DNA of 64,000 nt from Streptomyces qinzhouensis. Its GTDB lineage: Bacteria > Actinomycetota > Actinomycetes > Streptomycetales > Streptomycetaceae. Below, in pieces: positions 8,931 to 16,902 of the stretch (within the stretch, counting starts at the first letter, position 1; the number at the start of each line of letters is the position of its first letter). The position numbers and the translations under genes were made by a program. The notes under the pieces are model-generated. The model saw only the letters and a list, made by a program, of their open reading frames with translations. It ran no database searches and was not told where the DNA came from. The stretch lies in NCBI RefSeq assembly GCF_007856155.1, contig NZ_CP042266.1, forward strand, positions 4,030,001-4,094,000, written 5' to 3'.

Positions 8931-9452
8931 TTAGGCGAGTGCCTCGCGAGCGCGGCGGACAAGATCGGCCGCACCGGGGACGCGGCGGCGCTGGTAGACC
9001 GCGAGGGTGGAGTGGATCGACGTAATCGCCTTTCGGGTGCGGTCGGAGGTCATGCCTTCCATGAGGACCAGGGCTTGAGTCCAGGCGGCAACGGCTTCAT
9101 CAGCACGCGCTTGGGCGGCGAGGCTGTCACCGAGGTCTGCATGGGTAAGGGCATGGACGCGCTTGTACTTCTCGGGGTCCCAGCGGGTGAGGGCGTCTCG
9201 ATGCTGTTGCTCGGTTCCGATGTGGTCGGCGAGATCGGTCAAGGTGCGGGCGGTGTGGCTGGCCACGGTGCCGGCGGCAGGGCCGCAGACACGGGAATAG
9301 CTTGGCTGGGGGCAGTCGTCCCGCAGGAGCGCGTCTTCGGCAGCCAGGAGTGCACGGGCAGCCGACGAGCTCTCATCCGTAGCAGCGTAGGCGCGGGCGT
9401 GGGTGATGTGCAGGAGTGCCTCGGTCTGACCGTCAACGTGCCCCGGGGCTCG
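8931..9452 (-). pseudogene. C-terminal fragment of an XRE/TPR-type regulator
   Basis: The frame begins right after a TAG at 9455-9453 and has no usable start before a GTG at 9266. Its translation (HVDGQTEALLHITHARAYAA onward) is helical, with Ala-rich repeats (SLAAQARADEAVAAWTQALV) typical of the C-terminal half of the large tetratricopeptide regulators that in Streptomyces carry an N-terminal XRE helix-turn-helix. The DNA-binding half is gone. A translated remnant of 111 residues from 9266 is possible but unlikely to be functional. Confidence 0.6.
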
Positions 9453-9466
9453 CTACAGGCCCGGGG

Positions 9467-9529
9467 ACCCCTCGGCTCGACGCCCTCTTCCCGGTGCCTG
9501 ACCGGGAGGACAACGTGTGGTTCAGGTAA
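9467..9529 (+). pseudogene. tail fragment of a second DUF4240 gene
   Basis: The 20 codons before the TAA at 9527 read TPRLDALFPVPDREDNVWFR. The first ten match the tail of the intact DUF4240 protein (TPRLDALFPMP at 7980-8012), and the DNA is similar too. No upstream body of the gene is present. This is the scar of a paralogue whose 5' part was replaced by the Nudix/regulator segment. Confidence 0.55.
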
Positions 9530-9986
9530 CGGGCCGACGGTAGATCTGCCGGGACCCGCCTTCCGGTCCCGGTTCGGCCGCCTCGGCGGGGGTGAACCCC
9601 AACGACTCGTAGAAAACGCGAGCTCCACTGGAAAGGGCGCCCGGATGGTCGGCTCCGAAGGTGACCACTTCGATGGTGCCCGGCCCTCGTACAAACCTGC
9701 GCGACGCCTCGTCCATCAGTGCACGACCGACACCTTGACCGCGGCCTTCTTCCGAAACCACCAGCCAGTCCACATGGAAGACGGGCGCCTTCGCGCCGAA
9801 CAGCAGTCCGCCGAGGAGGCCCGGTCCCGTGGAGACGGCGACGAGTGCCGTGGACCGGCGAATGTGCTCGTTCACGGCGTCATGGAAGCCGGGTTCTTCG
9901 ACCATCGGACCGAACCAGTGCTCGACCTGGGCGGCCAGATCCAGAAAGCCCGGGAAGTCGCCCTCCTCCGCAAGTCTGACGATCAT
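9522..9986 (-). CDS. GNAT-family N-acetyltransferase
   Basis: 154 residues from ATG 9986, where the GNAT fold starts with MIVRLAEEGDFPGFLDLAAQ. The acetyl-CoA pyrophosphate-binding motif A is clear: DWLVVSEEGRGQGVGRALMD, with the Q/RxxGxG loop (about 85-105). The C-terminal beta-bulge segment RVFYESLGFTP is also typical. It should transfer an acetyl group from acetyl-CoA to an amine; the acceptor is unknown. The stop overlaps the DUF4240 tail fragment on the other strand. Confidence 0.85.
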   Translation of the reverse strand: MIVRLAEEGDFPGFLDLAAQVEHWFGPMVEEPGFHDAVNEHIRRSTALVAVSTGPGLLGGLLFGAKAPVFHVDWLVVSEEGRGQGVGRALMDEASRRFVRGPGTIEVVTFGADHPGALSSGARVFYESLGFTPAEAAEPGPEGGSRQIYRRPVT

Positions 9987-10143
9987 CCGAGCAGTTTTGC
10001 AGACGCAGCGTGTTGTGTCCCCGACGGGGAACCGCCGGGGGCATCGTGCATGAGCGGGATCCATCACGCGGGTAAGACGTTTCCGGGGACACGGCGCGTG
10101 CGCGCTCGGCATGTGTCGGGTCGGCAAGGGCACACCGGGCCTG

Positions 10144-11016
10144 TCAGATCACCGGTGGGCGGCCGAGGCGGGTCATGCGCCAGACCGTGCGCCATCGGAT
10201 GGGCTTCCGTGGCGGGCAGGGGGTGCGTAGTCCTTCGAGGAATCCGGACCACCACGCTGTGAGTCCTTCCCTGGGTGGCCTCTGCTTGATGGTGTAGGCC
10301 GTCCATGTCATCAGGTATACGGGCACCAGTACGGCGGGCAGGTGGCGTTTGGCCAGCCACACGCGGTTGCGGGCGGTGTTGCGGTAGTAGACGGCGTGCC
10401 GGGATGCCTCGGTGCGGGGATGGCGGAGCACCATGTCGGCGCGGTAGTGGATGTCCCATCCGGCGTCCAGGGCGCGCCAGGCGAAGTCGGTCTCCTCGTG
10501 TGCGTAGAAGAACGGGGCCGGGAACTCTCCGACTTCGTCGATCACGCTCATGCGGATGGCGTGGCCGCCGCCGAGGTAGGTGGTGACCGGTCCGGACTTC
10601 AACGGGTCGGAGGCGCCCAGCCGGGGGACGTGCCTGCGCTGGGTGAGGCCCTCCTCGCCGGCGATGCGGAAGCTCACGATCCCCAGCCGGGGATCGGCGG
10701 CGAACGCCTCTCTCACCAGTTGGAGGGTGCCGGTCCCGGGCAGCAGCCCGTCGTCGTCGAGCACGACGACCACATCGACACCGCCGTGCTGCCGCAGCCA
10801 CGCGACACCCGCGTTCCGCCCGCCCGGGATCCCGAGGTTCTCCGGCAGCTCAACACCTTCCACCCAGGCCGGAAGGTCGGGCAGCGCGCTGCCCTGCCCC
10901 AGCACGACCACCGAGACGGCCTCACCGTCCTGCGCGGCCACCGAATCAAGCAGAGCGCGCAGTTCCCGTTCGCGGTCTCCCATGGTCAGCACGACCACGC
11001 CAAGGGTCAGGCTCAT
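10144..11016 (-). CDS. family 2 glycosyltransferase
   Basis: 290 residues from ATG 11016, preceded by GGGAGGAC. The GT-A fold starts MSLTLGVVVLTMGDRERELR. The nucleotide-sugar and metal site is VVVVLDDDG (about 95-103), a DXD-type motif, with NLGIPGGRNAGV before it and HEETDFAWRALDAGW later, typical of rhamnosyl/galactofuranosyl-type transferases. No transmembrane helix, so it acts at the cytoplasmic face on an unknown acceptor. Downstream of the TrmO-like gene by 19 bp on the same strand, so probably one transcription unit with the two genes upstream. Confidence 0.88.
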   Translation of the reverse strand: MSLTLGVVVLTMGDRERELRALLDSVAAQDGEAVSVVVLGQGSALPDLPAWVEGVELPENLGIPGGRNAGVAWLRQHGGVDVVVVLDDDGLLPGTGTLQLVREAFAADPRLGIVSFRIAGEEGLTQRRHVPRLGASDPLKSGPVTTYLGGGHAIRMSVIDEVGEFPAPFFYAHEETDFAWRALDAGWDIHYRADMVLRHPRTEASRHAVYYRNTARNRVWLAKRHLPAVLVPVYLMTWTAYTIKQRPPREGLTAWWSGFLEGLRTPCPPRKPIRWRTVWRMTRLGRPPVI

Positions 11017-11035
11017 GTCGTCCTCCCGTATCTGA

Positions 11036-11512
11036 TCAGCCGGCCGGATCGGCCCAGTAGTCGGTGAGCATTTCACCGGGCCATGAGGGCTGTTGTACGG
11101 GGCCTCGGGGGCCCATCTCCCGGAAGTAGGGCGCCAGATCGTAGACCGGTGATCCGTCGACGGCGTCGAGATCCGTGACGTGGAGGTCGAGTCCGTCGAC
11201 CCTCACCAGCCGGGGGAACGACTGGGCCAGCTGGTTCGGACGCCGGTGATTGCGGTGCACGAAGGTCCCGGTGGCGGGCCAGCGGGGATCGTTGCGCGGA
11301 CGGCGCGCGTGCAGAGCCACATCCGCCGGGGACGCCCGGTGGAAGTGCCACACCACCAGCAGGTGGGAGAACTCCTCAAGACCCTGAATCACCTCGGCGG
11401 GAAACTCCGGGTCCAGGCGGATGATCGCCGTACCGCTCCACCGATCGTCGGAAACCTCGCTCCGTCCGCCGACCACGAAACCGATGGGCCTGATCTCCAG
11501 CGTCTGCGTCAT
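11036..11512 (-). CDS. TrmO/TsaA-family methyltransferase-like protein
   Basis: 158 residues from ATG 11512; the ATG overlaps the stop of the upstream gene as ATGA, showing translational coupling. The TsaA (YaeB) beta-barrel features are present: IRPIGFVVGG at the start, HLLVVWHFHRA, HARRPRNDPRWPATGTFVHR and LDAVDGSPVYDLAPYF. TrmO proteins use S-adenosylmethionine to methylate N6-threonylcarbamoyladenosine at tRNA position 37. This short version, coupled to an NAD-dependent oxidoreductase and a glycosyltransferase, may act on something else. The specific role is unproven. Confidence 0.75.
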   Translation of the reverse strand: MTQTLEIRPIGFVVGGRSEVSDDRWSGTAIIRLDPEFPAEVIQGLEEFSHLLVVWHFHRASPADVALHARRPRNDPRWPATGTFVHRNHRRPNQLAQSFPRLVRVDGLDLHVTDLDAVDGSPVYDLAPYFREMGPRGPVQQPSWPGEMLTDYWADPAG

Positions 11513-12354
11513 GCGCTTTCCTTCGGCTTCTGGTGGAGGGTGTGAAGGACGGTGTCCAGGGTCGGCGACTGGTCTTTGTGCTGGTCCCAGCGTGAGTAGA
11601 CGACGGCGGCGGCCTCGGCCAGTTCCGCCGGAAGCCCGGCGGCGCGCAAGGTGTCGGCGACCTCGGTCATTTCGGGCCCCCACCGCCAGGCCCGGGCGGC
11701 CACGCTCGGCAGATAGCCGGGGTCGTCCAGGATGTCCTTGTTCATCGACCCGGCCTCGGCCAGCAGGAGATCTCCTACCCCGTGATCAGCAGCCAGCGCA
11801 TGAGCGACCCCGGCCAGGGCCCGTGACACCTTCTGGTAGCTGGAAATCGCCAGCTTCAGCGCGGACGCGGATCCGATACCGCCGCCGGTCGCCCGGGTGA
11901 GCACCCGGGTATCCGCGAACACCGCCTCGACCGCTTCCCTGGCGCCCGCGTCACCGGCCAGGTAGAGCCGGACCGTACGAGTGCCCTGCGGTGGCGGCCC
12001 GCTCAGCATCCCGTCCAGCACCGTGCACGAAGTCGGCATACGACCGGCGATCCGCTGCATCCGCTCCGGACTGATCGCGTTGGCCTCGACGTAGATCCCC
12101 GTGAAGCCGTGACCGGCCACAGCGTCCGCCACCTGCTCTGAGGCGTGCGGCGGGCACACGGACAGCACGATGTCACTCACACCCAGCGCCTCCCCCAGCC
12201 CCTCGCACCGCGTCAGCCCGGCCTCCTCGGCCCGCTCCCCGGATGCGGCACTCCGCCCCTCGGGCACCCACAGCACCCGATGACCGGTAGCCACCGCCTC
12301 ACCGGAAACAGGAGCCCCCATCGCACCGGGATGCAGAACGGTCAACGTACTCAA
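11509..12354 (-). CDS. NAD(P)-binding 6PGDH-like dehydrogenase with DUF1932
   Basis: 281 residues. A TTG start at 12354 has GGAGG at five bases. The N-terminal Rossmann domain resembles beta-hydroxyacid dehydrogenases (LTVLHPGAMGAPVSGEAVAT, with HPG in place of the usual GxGxMG). The C-terminal helical part with SASALKLAISSYQKVSRALA is DUF1932-like, the domain seen in 6-phosphogluconate-dehydrogenase relatives. The lysine in ALKLA corresponds to the catalytic Lys of this superfamily. Substrate unknown. It heads a coupled unit with the TrmO-like gene and the glycosyltransferase. Confidence 0.75.
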   Translation of the reverse strand: MSTLTVLHPGAMGAPVSGEAVATGHRVLWVPEGRSAASGERAEEAGLTRCEGLGEALGVSDIVLSVCPPHASEQVADAVAGHGFTGIYVEANAISPERMQRIAGRMPTSCTVLDGMLSGPPPQGTRTVRLYLAGDAGAREAVEAVFADTRVLTRATGGGIGSASALKLAISSYQKVSRALAGVAHALAADHGVGDLLLAEAGSMNKDILDDPGYLPSVAARAWRWGPEMTEVADTLRAAGLPAELAEAAAVVYSRWDQHKDQSPTLDTVLHTLHQKPKESA

Positions 12355-12570
12355 ACGGAACCTCCGGTCAACTCACGCGGCCGGACCAAGTGGGCTCTGA
12401 AAGCCCACCCGTGGGGGTATGCCGACCCATTTACGTAGAACAGTTCGCGAACGCCCATGGTCAGCGCAATGAGGCCGCGGGCCAGGCCCATGCTGCCCTT
12501 CACGCTGTGGCTCACAGGAGTTCGGCAGTTCGCCCGCGGAACTGCTTGGATCGGCCGGTGGTCTGGTCGG

Positions 12571-12903
12571 CTAGGGGCAGGGGATCAGATAGACCCGCGC
12601 AAAGTGGGTGCCGATGTGTGCCTCATGAAGGTGGCCGGAAATCGCCTGGTCGCCTTCAACACCCATCACGGTGTGGATGTGTGCGAACCCGTTCCGGATC
12701 TCGCCGGTGCCGGTCATCTCAGCCGGCAGTTCATAGGTGGTGATGTCGTCCTTCAGGGCGTCACCCTTGGGCATGGTGGAGACCGTGAACCGGTCCACAG
12801 CCCCGATCAGGGAAACGATAGCCGCGTCCGTGACACCGGCCTTGGCCGCCTGCCGGTTGACGGACTCCATGAGTTCGTCGTTCTTGACCTCGAAGACCAG
12901 CAC
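12571..12903 (-). CDS. PPC (DUF296) domain protein
   Basis: 110 residues, GTG start at 12903 with GGAG upstream. The whole protein is one PPC domain: EVKNDELMESVNRQAAKAGV, VSLIGAVDRFTVST, the histidine pair in FAHIHTVMG, and SGHLHEAHIGTHFARVYLI. PPC proteins form trimers and bind metal through the conserved histidines; the domain is also found in plant AT-hook proteins. Its bacterial role is unknown. It lies 1 bp downstream of the XRE/HEAT regulator on the same strand, so the two are likely co-transcribed. Confidence 0.8.
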   Translation of the reverse strand: MLVFEVKNDELMESVNRQAAKAGVTDAAIVSLIGAVDRFTVSTMPKGDALKDDITTYELPAEMTGTGEIRNGFAHIHTVMGVEGDQAISGHLHEAHIGTHFARVYLIPCP

Positions 12904-12904
12904 G

Positions 12905-13666
12905 TCAGCTCCGTCCGATCATGGGTGAAAGTTCCCGCAGCATGACGGATGAACACCAACGTGCGCCAGCATCACTTGGGTTTACGGACTCTTGTGCGAA
13001 CCGCGCTGCAAGAAAGTGAGCCCTCGACCCATAGGCTGCCGGGTTGGTCACGATACGCCGTGCGGTCGTCCAGTCGACAGCGCACACCCTTGATGTGACC
13101 GCAGTCGCGTAGAGGTGTCTGACCTCATCGTCATGGGCGAGTACCTGGACGACCTTTGCAGCCTGCGCCTGCCCGGGCAGCTTCGCAAGGATTCCGGCCG
13201 CGTTGACTCGTAAGACGGGCGTCTCTGCATCTCGCATCCAGCGAACAAGGTGCGACACCGAAGCCTTGTCGGCCATGGAGGCAATGACGATGTCTGTCCC
13301 GTGAGTGGTCTGAACTGTCGCAAGCGGCCCCGAATCGCGTCCGGCAATACTGACCAACATCTCTGATGCGAGCTGCCCATGAGTTGTAACCAGCGCTGAA
13401 AGGCCAATGAAAGATCGTCGATTCACGCGATCGAGCGTAGCCTCGGCTTTCAAGGTTTCGAAAGGGACTTCGAACACCTTGGCGAGGTAATGCAGCCAGT
13501 GGTCCCCAGGGATCACCTTCCCCGTCTCCCAACGCTTCACAGCGTCACGGCCTGGCGCGCCACTGGGGTCACCTGCGGAAAGGGCGAGGTTGTCAGCAAG
13601 CTGGACCTGAGTCCAGCCTCTCGCACCACGCAAATCGCGGACGAGCTGTCCAATCGGCATGCGCAC
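12905..13666 (-). CDS. XRE-family regulator with HEAT-like repeats
   Basis: 253 residues from GTG 13666 (GGAGGG eight bases upstream); ATG 13660 is an alternative. The N-terminus is an XRE helix-turn-helix: MPIGQLVRDLRGARGWTQVQ, then RDAVKRWETGKVIP (about 3-60). The rest is helical with HEAT-like units (VLRVNAAGILAKLPGQ, AAKVVQVLAHDDEVRHLYAT). It probably binds DNA near its own promoter and the divergent run of tiny genes that begins 107 bp away. The stop is followed immediately by the PPC gene. Confidence 0.8.
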   Translation of the reverse strand: MRMPIGQLVRDLRGARGWTQVQLADNLALSAGDPSGAPGRDAVKRWETGKVIPGDHWLHYLAKVFEVPFETLKAEATLDRVNRRSFIGLSALVTTHGQLASEMLVSIAGRDSGPLATVQTTHGTDIVIASMADKASVSHLVRWMRDAETPVLRVNAAGILAKLPGQAQAAKVVQVLAHDDEVRHLYATAVTSRVCAVDWTTARRIVTNPAAYGSRAHFLAARFAQESVNPSDAGARWCSSVMLRELSPMIGRS

Positions 13667-13772
13667 ATGATGCCCCCTCCCGTGCCCCTCCGTAATCAGA
13701 TCGCCACAGATAGACCTGTGCATGGGAAGCAACAGCCTCTCAGCAGCGGCTGACCGAAACGGAGAACCACGA

Positions 13773-13985
13773 ATGCACCATGCTGAGGAACATCTGAGGA
13801 CGCGGGAGACCCTTGACCCCGCTGCTCCTGTTGAGGCGTGGCAACCGTGCGAGTGCGGGCGACCGGTGTGTCCGGACCGCCTGCGCAAGGTAGCGCCGCC
13901 CGGGTCGATCGTGCAGGTGGCGGTGGAGCCCGCGGTTGTAGCCGCTGTCGTACGCCCTGAGGTGACCGACCAGTGGCCCCGGTGA
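13773..13985 (+). CDS. small hypothetical protein with Cys pair
   Basis: 70 residues from ATG 13773 with GGAG about nine bases upstream. It is acidic at the N-terminus (MHHAEEHLRTRETLDP) and holds a short CECGRPVC (about 27-34) that could bind metal with a partner. No family is recognised. It is divergent from the XRE/HEAT regulator and overlaps the next small gene by 13 bases, suggesting a coupled pair. Confidence 0.5.
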   Translation: MHHAEEHLRTRETLDPAAPVEAWQPCECGRPVCPDRLRKVAPPGSIVQVAVEPAVVAAVVRPEVTDQWPR

Positions 13986-14161
13986 CCGGCACAACAGCCG
14001 CCCGCGAGCCCATGCCCGAGTACTGCGTCTACTGTGACCGGCCGGTCGAGCGGTCCGAGGAGAACCTCGTGATGCTCGGGTTCTCCGCGTCCGGGGCGCG
14101 GCCCTCGCTGTACGCGCATCCGGAGTGCCCCCGCCCCCGCAAGGTGCGCGCGGCGCGCTGA
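13973..14161 (+). CDS. small zinc-ribbon-like hypothetical protein
   Basis: 62 residues from GTG 13973, overlapping the previous gene. An internal ATG at 14012 is a second possible start. CVYCDRP (about 18-24) and HPECPRP (about 49-55) supply three Cys and one His with zinc-ribbon spacing. No homologous family can be named from memory. It is the second of five tiny genes that follow the XRE/HEAT regulator on the opposite strand. Confidence 0.5.
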   Translation: MAPVTGTTAAREPMPEYCVYCDRPVERSEENLVMLGFSASGARPSLYAHPECPRPRKVRAAR

Positions 14162-14209
14162 GGGCTCCCGTGCGCGCCGCAGCCCCAAATGCCCCGCGTA
14201 CGGGACACC

Positions 14210-14251
14210 GGTCCCGGCCCCGCACATCACCCCCGGCACGGGGCCGGGACC
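14210..14251 (+). terminator. GC-rich hairpin between small genes
   Basis: Perfect 13-bp inverted repeat GGTCCCGGCCCCG (14210-14222) and CGGGGCCGGGACC (14239-14251) with a 16-base loop, no U-tract. It follows the second small gene and precedes the third, so it may terminate or attenuate between the two blocks. Confidence 0.6.
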
Positions 14252-14343
14252 ACCCACACACGAAGACGCCCCGGTGAACCGTTCGCAGCGGTCCATCGGG
14301 GCTCAACCGACCAGCTGTCCCGTAAAAGGAGCTGATCCGTCGT

Positions 14344-14607
14344 ATGCGGAACCTTATCCACCGAGCCCTCGCCCGCCTACGGGCTTTCCTCAACCCGCCG
14401 CCCCTGGTCGTCGTCCTGGTCCAGGCGCCGCCCCGGACCGACCCCTGGACCCGGCCCTGGACCAGCCCCGACAAGCAGCAGGCTCAAGCCATCCTCCGAG
14501 CCCGGGCCCGGCGCAGGCTGATCGTCGCGCCGTACGGGATCCGGCTCGACCAGCCCGTCGCCGTACGGGCATCACGGCCCGGGCACGCCTGGACGTGGGT
14601 CGGATGA
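14344..14607 (+). CDS. small basic hypothetical protein
   Basis: 87 residues from ATG 14344; AAGGAG lies about 12 bases upstream, slightly far. The protein is rich in Arg, Pro and Trp, with PWTRPWTSPDKQQAQAI in the middle and an Arg-rich LRARARRRLIVAPYGIRL. No domain is recognised. Its stop overlaps the next gene's start as ATGA. Confidence 0.45.
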   Translation: MRNLIHRALARLRAFLNPPPLVVVLVQAPPRTDPWTRPWTSPDKQQAQAILRARARRRLIVAPYGIRLDQPVAVRASRPGHAWTWVG

Positions 14608-14765
14608 CCCTCGAAGGACTCCTCGTCCGGCCCCCGCCACCCGTCACCGCCGACTGCCGCGTCTGCGGGCGGAACACGACCGCGCCCGTCGAGGTACGCC
14701 CCGGGCAAGTCGCCTGCCCCGAACACATCACCGCTGCCCTCAGCACACCCGGAGAACCCTCGTGA
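14604..14765 (+). CDS. tiny zinc-ribbon hypothetical protein
   Basis: 53 residues, too short to be noticed by many gene finders. The ATG at 14604 overlaps the previous stop (ATGA), and its own stop overlaps the next start (GTGA). CRVCGRN (about 18-24) and ACPEHI (about 37-42) give a Cys-Cys/Cys-His arrangement typical of a small zinc ribbon. The tight overlaps on both sides argue that it is translated. Confidence 0.5.
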   Translation: MTLEGLLVRPPPPVTADCRVCGRNTTAPVEVRPGQVACPEHITAALSTPGEPS

Positions 14766-15064
14766 TCCTGACCCTCCCGAAACGCAGCCGCACCGATGTC
14801 ACTCACTGCGAAGCCTGCTGGCGCGCACCCGTCACCACTGCTCGCGTCACAGCCGAGGGGCGCGACCTGCTCTGCGCGCCCTGCGCCACCGCCGACAACC
14901 CGCCCAAGGTCACCCTCTTCCCACCCCTCGGGATCTACCGGCTCACCGAACACCGACTCGACACGGGCAAACACGGAAAGCCCAAGCCCCAATTGCCCCC
15001 GGATCCCGGCCCCCACCCGCCCAAGCCCACCCCAAAATCCCCACCCGGCACTCCACCCGTCTAA
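14762..15064 (+). CDS. small zinc-ribbon protein with Pro-rich tail
   Basis: 100 residues from GTG 14762, coupled to the previous gene by a GTGA overlap. CEACWRAP (about 16-23) and CAPCATAD (about 38-45) form a treble Cys-pair ribbon. Residues 70-100 are a Pro/Lys-rich tail (KPKPQLPPDPGPHPPKP) likely to be disordered. No family recognised. Last gene of the three-gene overlapping set; cutA follows convergently three bases after the stop. Confidence 0.5.
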   Translation: MILTLPKRSRTDVTHCEACWRAPVTTARVTAEGRDLLCAPCATADNPPKVTLFPPLGIYRLTEHRLDTGKHGKPKPQLPPDPGPHPPKPTPKSPPGTPPV

Positions 15065-15067
15065 GGG

Positions 15068-15385
15068 TCAGCGGGTGGACCGGGTGATCCAGTCCAGGTA
15101 CTCGGCGCGGCCCGCGTCGATCGTGAAGGCGATGACCTCGGGGGAGTCGTAGGGGTGGTGGTCCACCACATGCTTCTCCAGGGCCTCGCGCCGGTCGTCG
15201 GCCGTGCGGAACGTCACCTGGTACTCGATGCCCTCGGAAACCTCGCCGAGGTGCCGGTACGCCGTCTCGATGAGCCCGGTCACCTGCCCGGACGCGGCCA
15301 GGCCCGCGTGCACCGCCGAGCGTGACAGTTTCCGCGCGGCGACCTGAGTGTCCACGGTCGTGATCACGATCCAGAAGTCGGCCAT
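15068..15385 (-). CDS. cutA: CutA1 divalent-ion tolerance protein
   Basis: 105 residues, the normal size. The CutA1 ferredoxin-like fold is clear: FWIVITTVDTQVAARKLSRS at the start, ETAYRHLGEVSEGIEYQVTF in the middle, and HHPYDSPEVIAFTIDAG (about 75-91), the signature HPYxxPEV. CutA1 forms very stable trimers and is linked to copper tolerance in E. coli, though the mechanism is unclear. It stands alone, convergent with the small-gene operon. Confidence 0.93.
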   Translation of the reverse strand: MADFWIVITTVDTQVAARKLSRSAVHAGLAASGQVTGLIETAYRHLGEVSEGIEYQVTFRTADDRREALEKHVVDHHPYDSPEVIAFTIDAGRAEYLDWITRSTR

Positions 15386-15583
15386 GGGGGCAAGGTACCC
15401 GCCCCGCCCCGCCGCGAGGCCGGATACGTCGAAGCCTTGCCGAGCCGGGAACAGCTCCTGGCGGCCGACTACCGCCGGGCCGATCAGCGGACCGGTCCTG
15501 TTACCTTCCCCCGCCGGCAGGCGTCAGGGGGGTGAGGGCCGAAGACGCACGGTCGTCGTGCCGACGAGTGGATCGAGAACCGG

Positions 15584-15976
15584 ATGCTGACCAAAATCAT
15601 GTACGTGACGGTCTACGTCACCGATCAGGACCGCGCGCTGGGGTTCTACACCGAGGGACTCGGCCTGGAGAAGCGGGTCGACTTCCCCGGGCCCGACGGG
15701 CGGTTCCTCACCGTCGGTGTCCCCGACAGCCCGGTGCAGATCCTCCTGTGGTCGCATGCGGCGGCCGCGGGACAGCCGGGCGACGCGGGACAGCGGGCCG
15801 CGCCCGGTCCGTTGATCCTCGAGTCCGACGATGTGCGGAAGGATTTCGAGCTCATGCGCCGGCGGGGCGTCGTCTTCGAGCAGTCCGAACCCGAGGACTA
15901 TCCGTTCGGGGTCCGCGCCGAGGCGGTGGACCCGGACGGCAACAGGGTCTCGCTCCGGCAGCCGCGGAAGCCGTGA
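15584..15976 (+). CDS. VOC-family (glyoxalase-like) protein
   Basis: 130 residues, one vicinal-oxygen-chelate domain with two beta-alpha-beta modules: KIMYVTVYVTDQDRALGFYT at the start and GVRAEAVDPDGNRVSLRQP at the end. Possible metal ligands are not all obvious. Small VOC proteins like this act in detoxification or antibiotic resistance, but the substrate is unknown. It ends with a GTGA overlap into the ECF sigma gene, so the two are translationally coupled, which is a recurring arrangement with SigJ-type factors. Confidence 0.85.
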   Translation: MLTKIMYVTVYVTDQDRALGFYTEGLGLEKRVDFPGPDGRFLTVGVPDSPVQILLWSHAAAAGQPGDAGQRAAPGPLILESDDVRKDFELMRRRGVVFEQSEPEDYPFGVRAEAVDPDGNRVSLRQPRKP

Positions 15977-16860
15977 CCTCCCACCCGTCCGGCCCGGTGG
16001 CCGAGGCGTTCGAGGCCCAGCGCGATCGGCTGCGCGCCGTCGCGTACCGGGTGCTGGGCTCGCACGCCGACGCCGAGGACGTGGTCCAGGAAGCCTGGAT
16101 GCGCCTGGTCCGGCAGGACGCGGCGACTATCGGCAACCTCGCGGGCTGGCTGACCACGGTGGTCGGCCGCATCAGCCTGGACCTCCTGAGGTCCCGCCGG
16201 GCCCACCCCGAAACCGCCTACGGACCCGAGTGCGCGGATCTCGTGGTGGTGCCCGCCGACGACCCCGCGCCCGACGAGCAGGTCGCGCTGGCCGATTCGG
16301 TCGGCCTCGCCCTGCTCCTCGTACTCGACACGCTCACCCCGAATGAGCGCCTGGCGTTCGTCCTGCACGACATGTTCGCGGTCCCGTTCCACGACATCGG
16401 TCAGATCCTGGGCAAATCCACCGACGCCGCCAAGATGATCGCCAGCCGCGCCCGCCGCAAGGTCCGAGCCACGGACCGGCCGGCGGGCCCCGGCACCGAG
16501 CACCGGGAGGTCGTCGAGGCGTTCCGCGCCGCCGCCCTCGGCGGTGACTTCGAAGCACTCCTGCGGGTCCTCGACCCGCGGGTGAGGCTGACCGTCGACA
16601 CCGCCGACGGTGTGGTCGTCACGCTCGGCGCCACCAAGGTCGCCGCCGGTGCCTGTACGTTCTCCGGCAAGGTCGCCCATCACCGACCCGTGCTGGTCAA
16701 CGGTGTTCCCGGCCATATGTCCTGGCACGCCGACGGAACCCCTCTCTCCGTCGTCGCCTTCACCGTCACCGCGGGCCGGATCTCCGGCATCCATATCGTC
16801 GTCGACCCGGCGAAACTCGCCTCGCTCCGGCTTGCCGGACCTGGGGCGGCCACAGGCTAA
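15973..16860 (+). CDS. SigJ-like ECF sigma factor with SnoaL-type C-terminus
   Basis: 295 residues from the GTG that overlaps the VOC stop. Sigma region 2 is FEAQRDRLRAVAYRVLGSHA then DAEDVVQEAWMRL (about 12-50); region 4 is LTPNERLAFVLHDMFAVPFH followed by IGQILGKSTDAAKMIASRAR (about 120-165). The last 110 residues form a SnoaL/NTF2-like domain (EVVEAFRAAALGGDFEALLR, VLDPRVRLTVD), the arrangement of SigJ/ECF41-type factors, in which this domain modulates activity in place of an anti-sigma factor. It likely directs transcription of the coupled VOC gene. Confidence 0.9.
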   Translation: MTSHPSGPVAEAFEAQRDRLRAVAYRVLGSHADAEDVVQEAWMRLVRQDAATIGNLAGWLTTVVGRISLDLLRSRRAHPETAYGPECADLVVVPADDPAPDEQVALADSVGLALLLVLDTLTPNERLAFVLHDMFAVPFHDIGQILGKSTDAAKMIASRARRKVRATDRPAGPGTEHREVVEAFRAAALGGDFEALLRVLDPRVRLTVDTADGVVVTLGATKVAAGACTFSGKVAHHRPVLVNGVPGHMSWHADGTPLSVVAFTVTAGRISGIHIVVDPAKLASLRLAGPGAATG

Positions 16861-16902
16861 AGCGGTGGCGGCCGGCTCCGTGCCGCGTACATCCTGGTCA
16901 CC

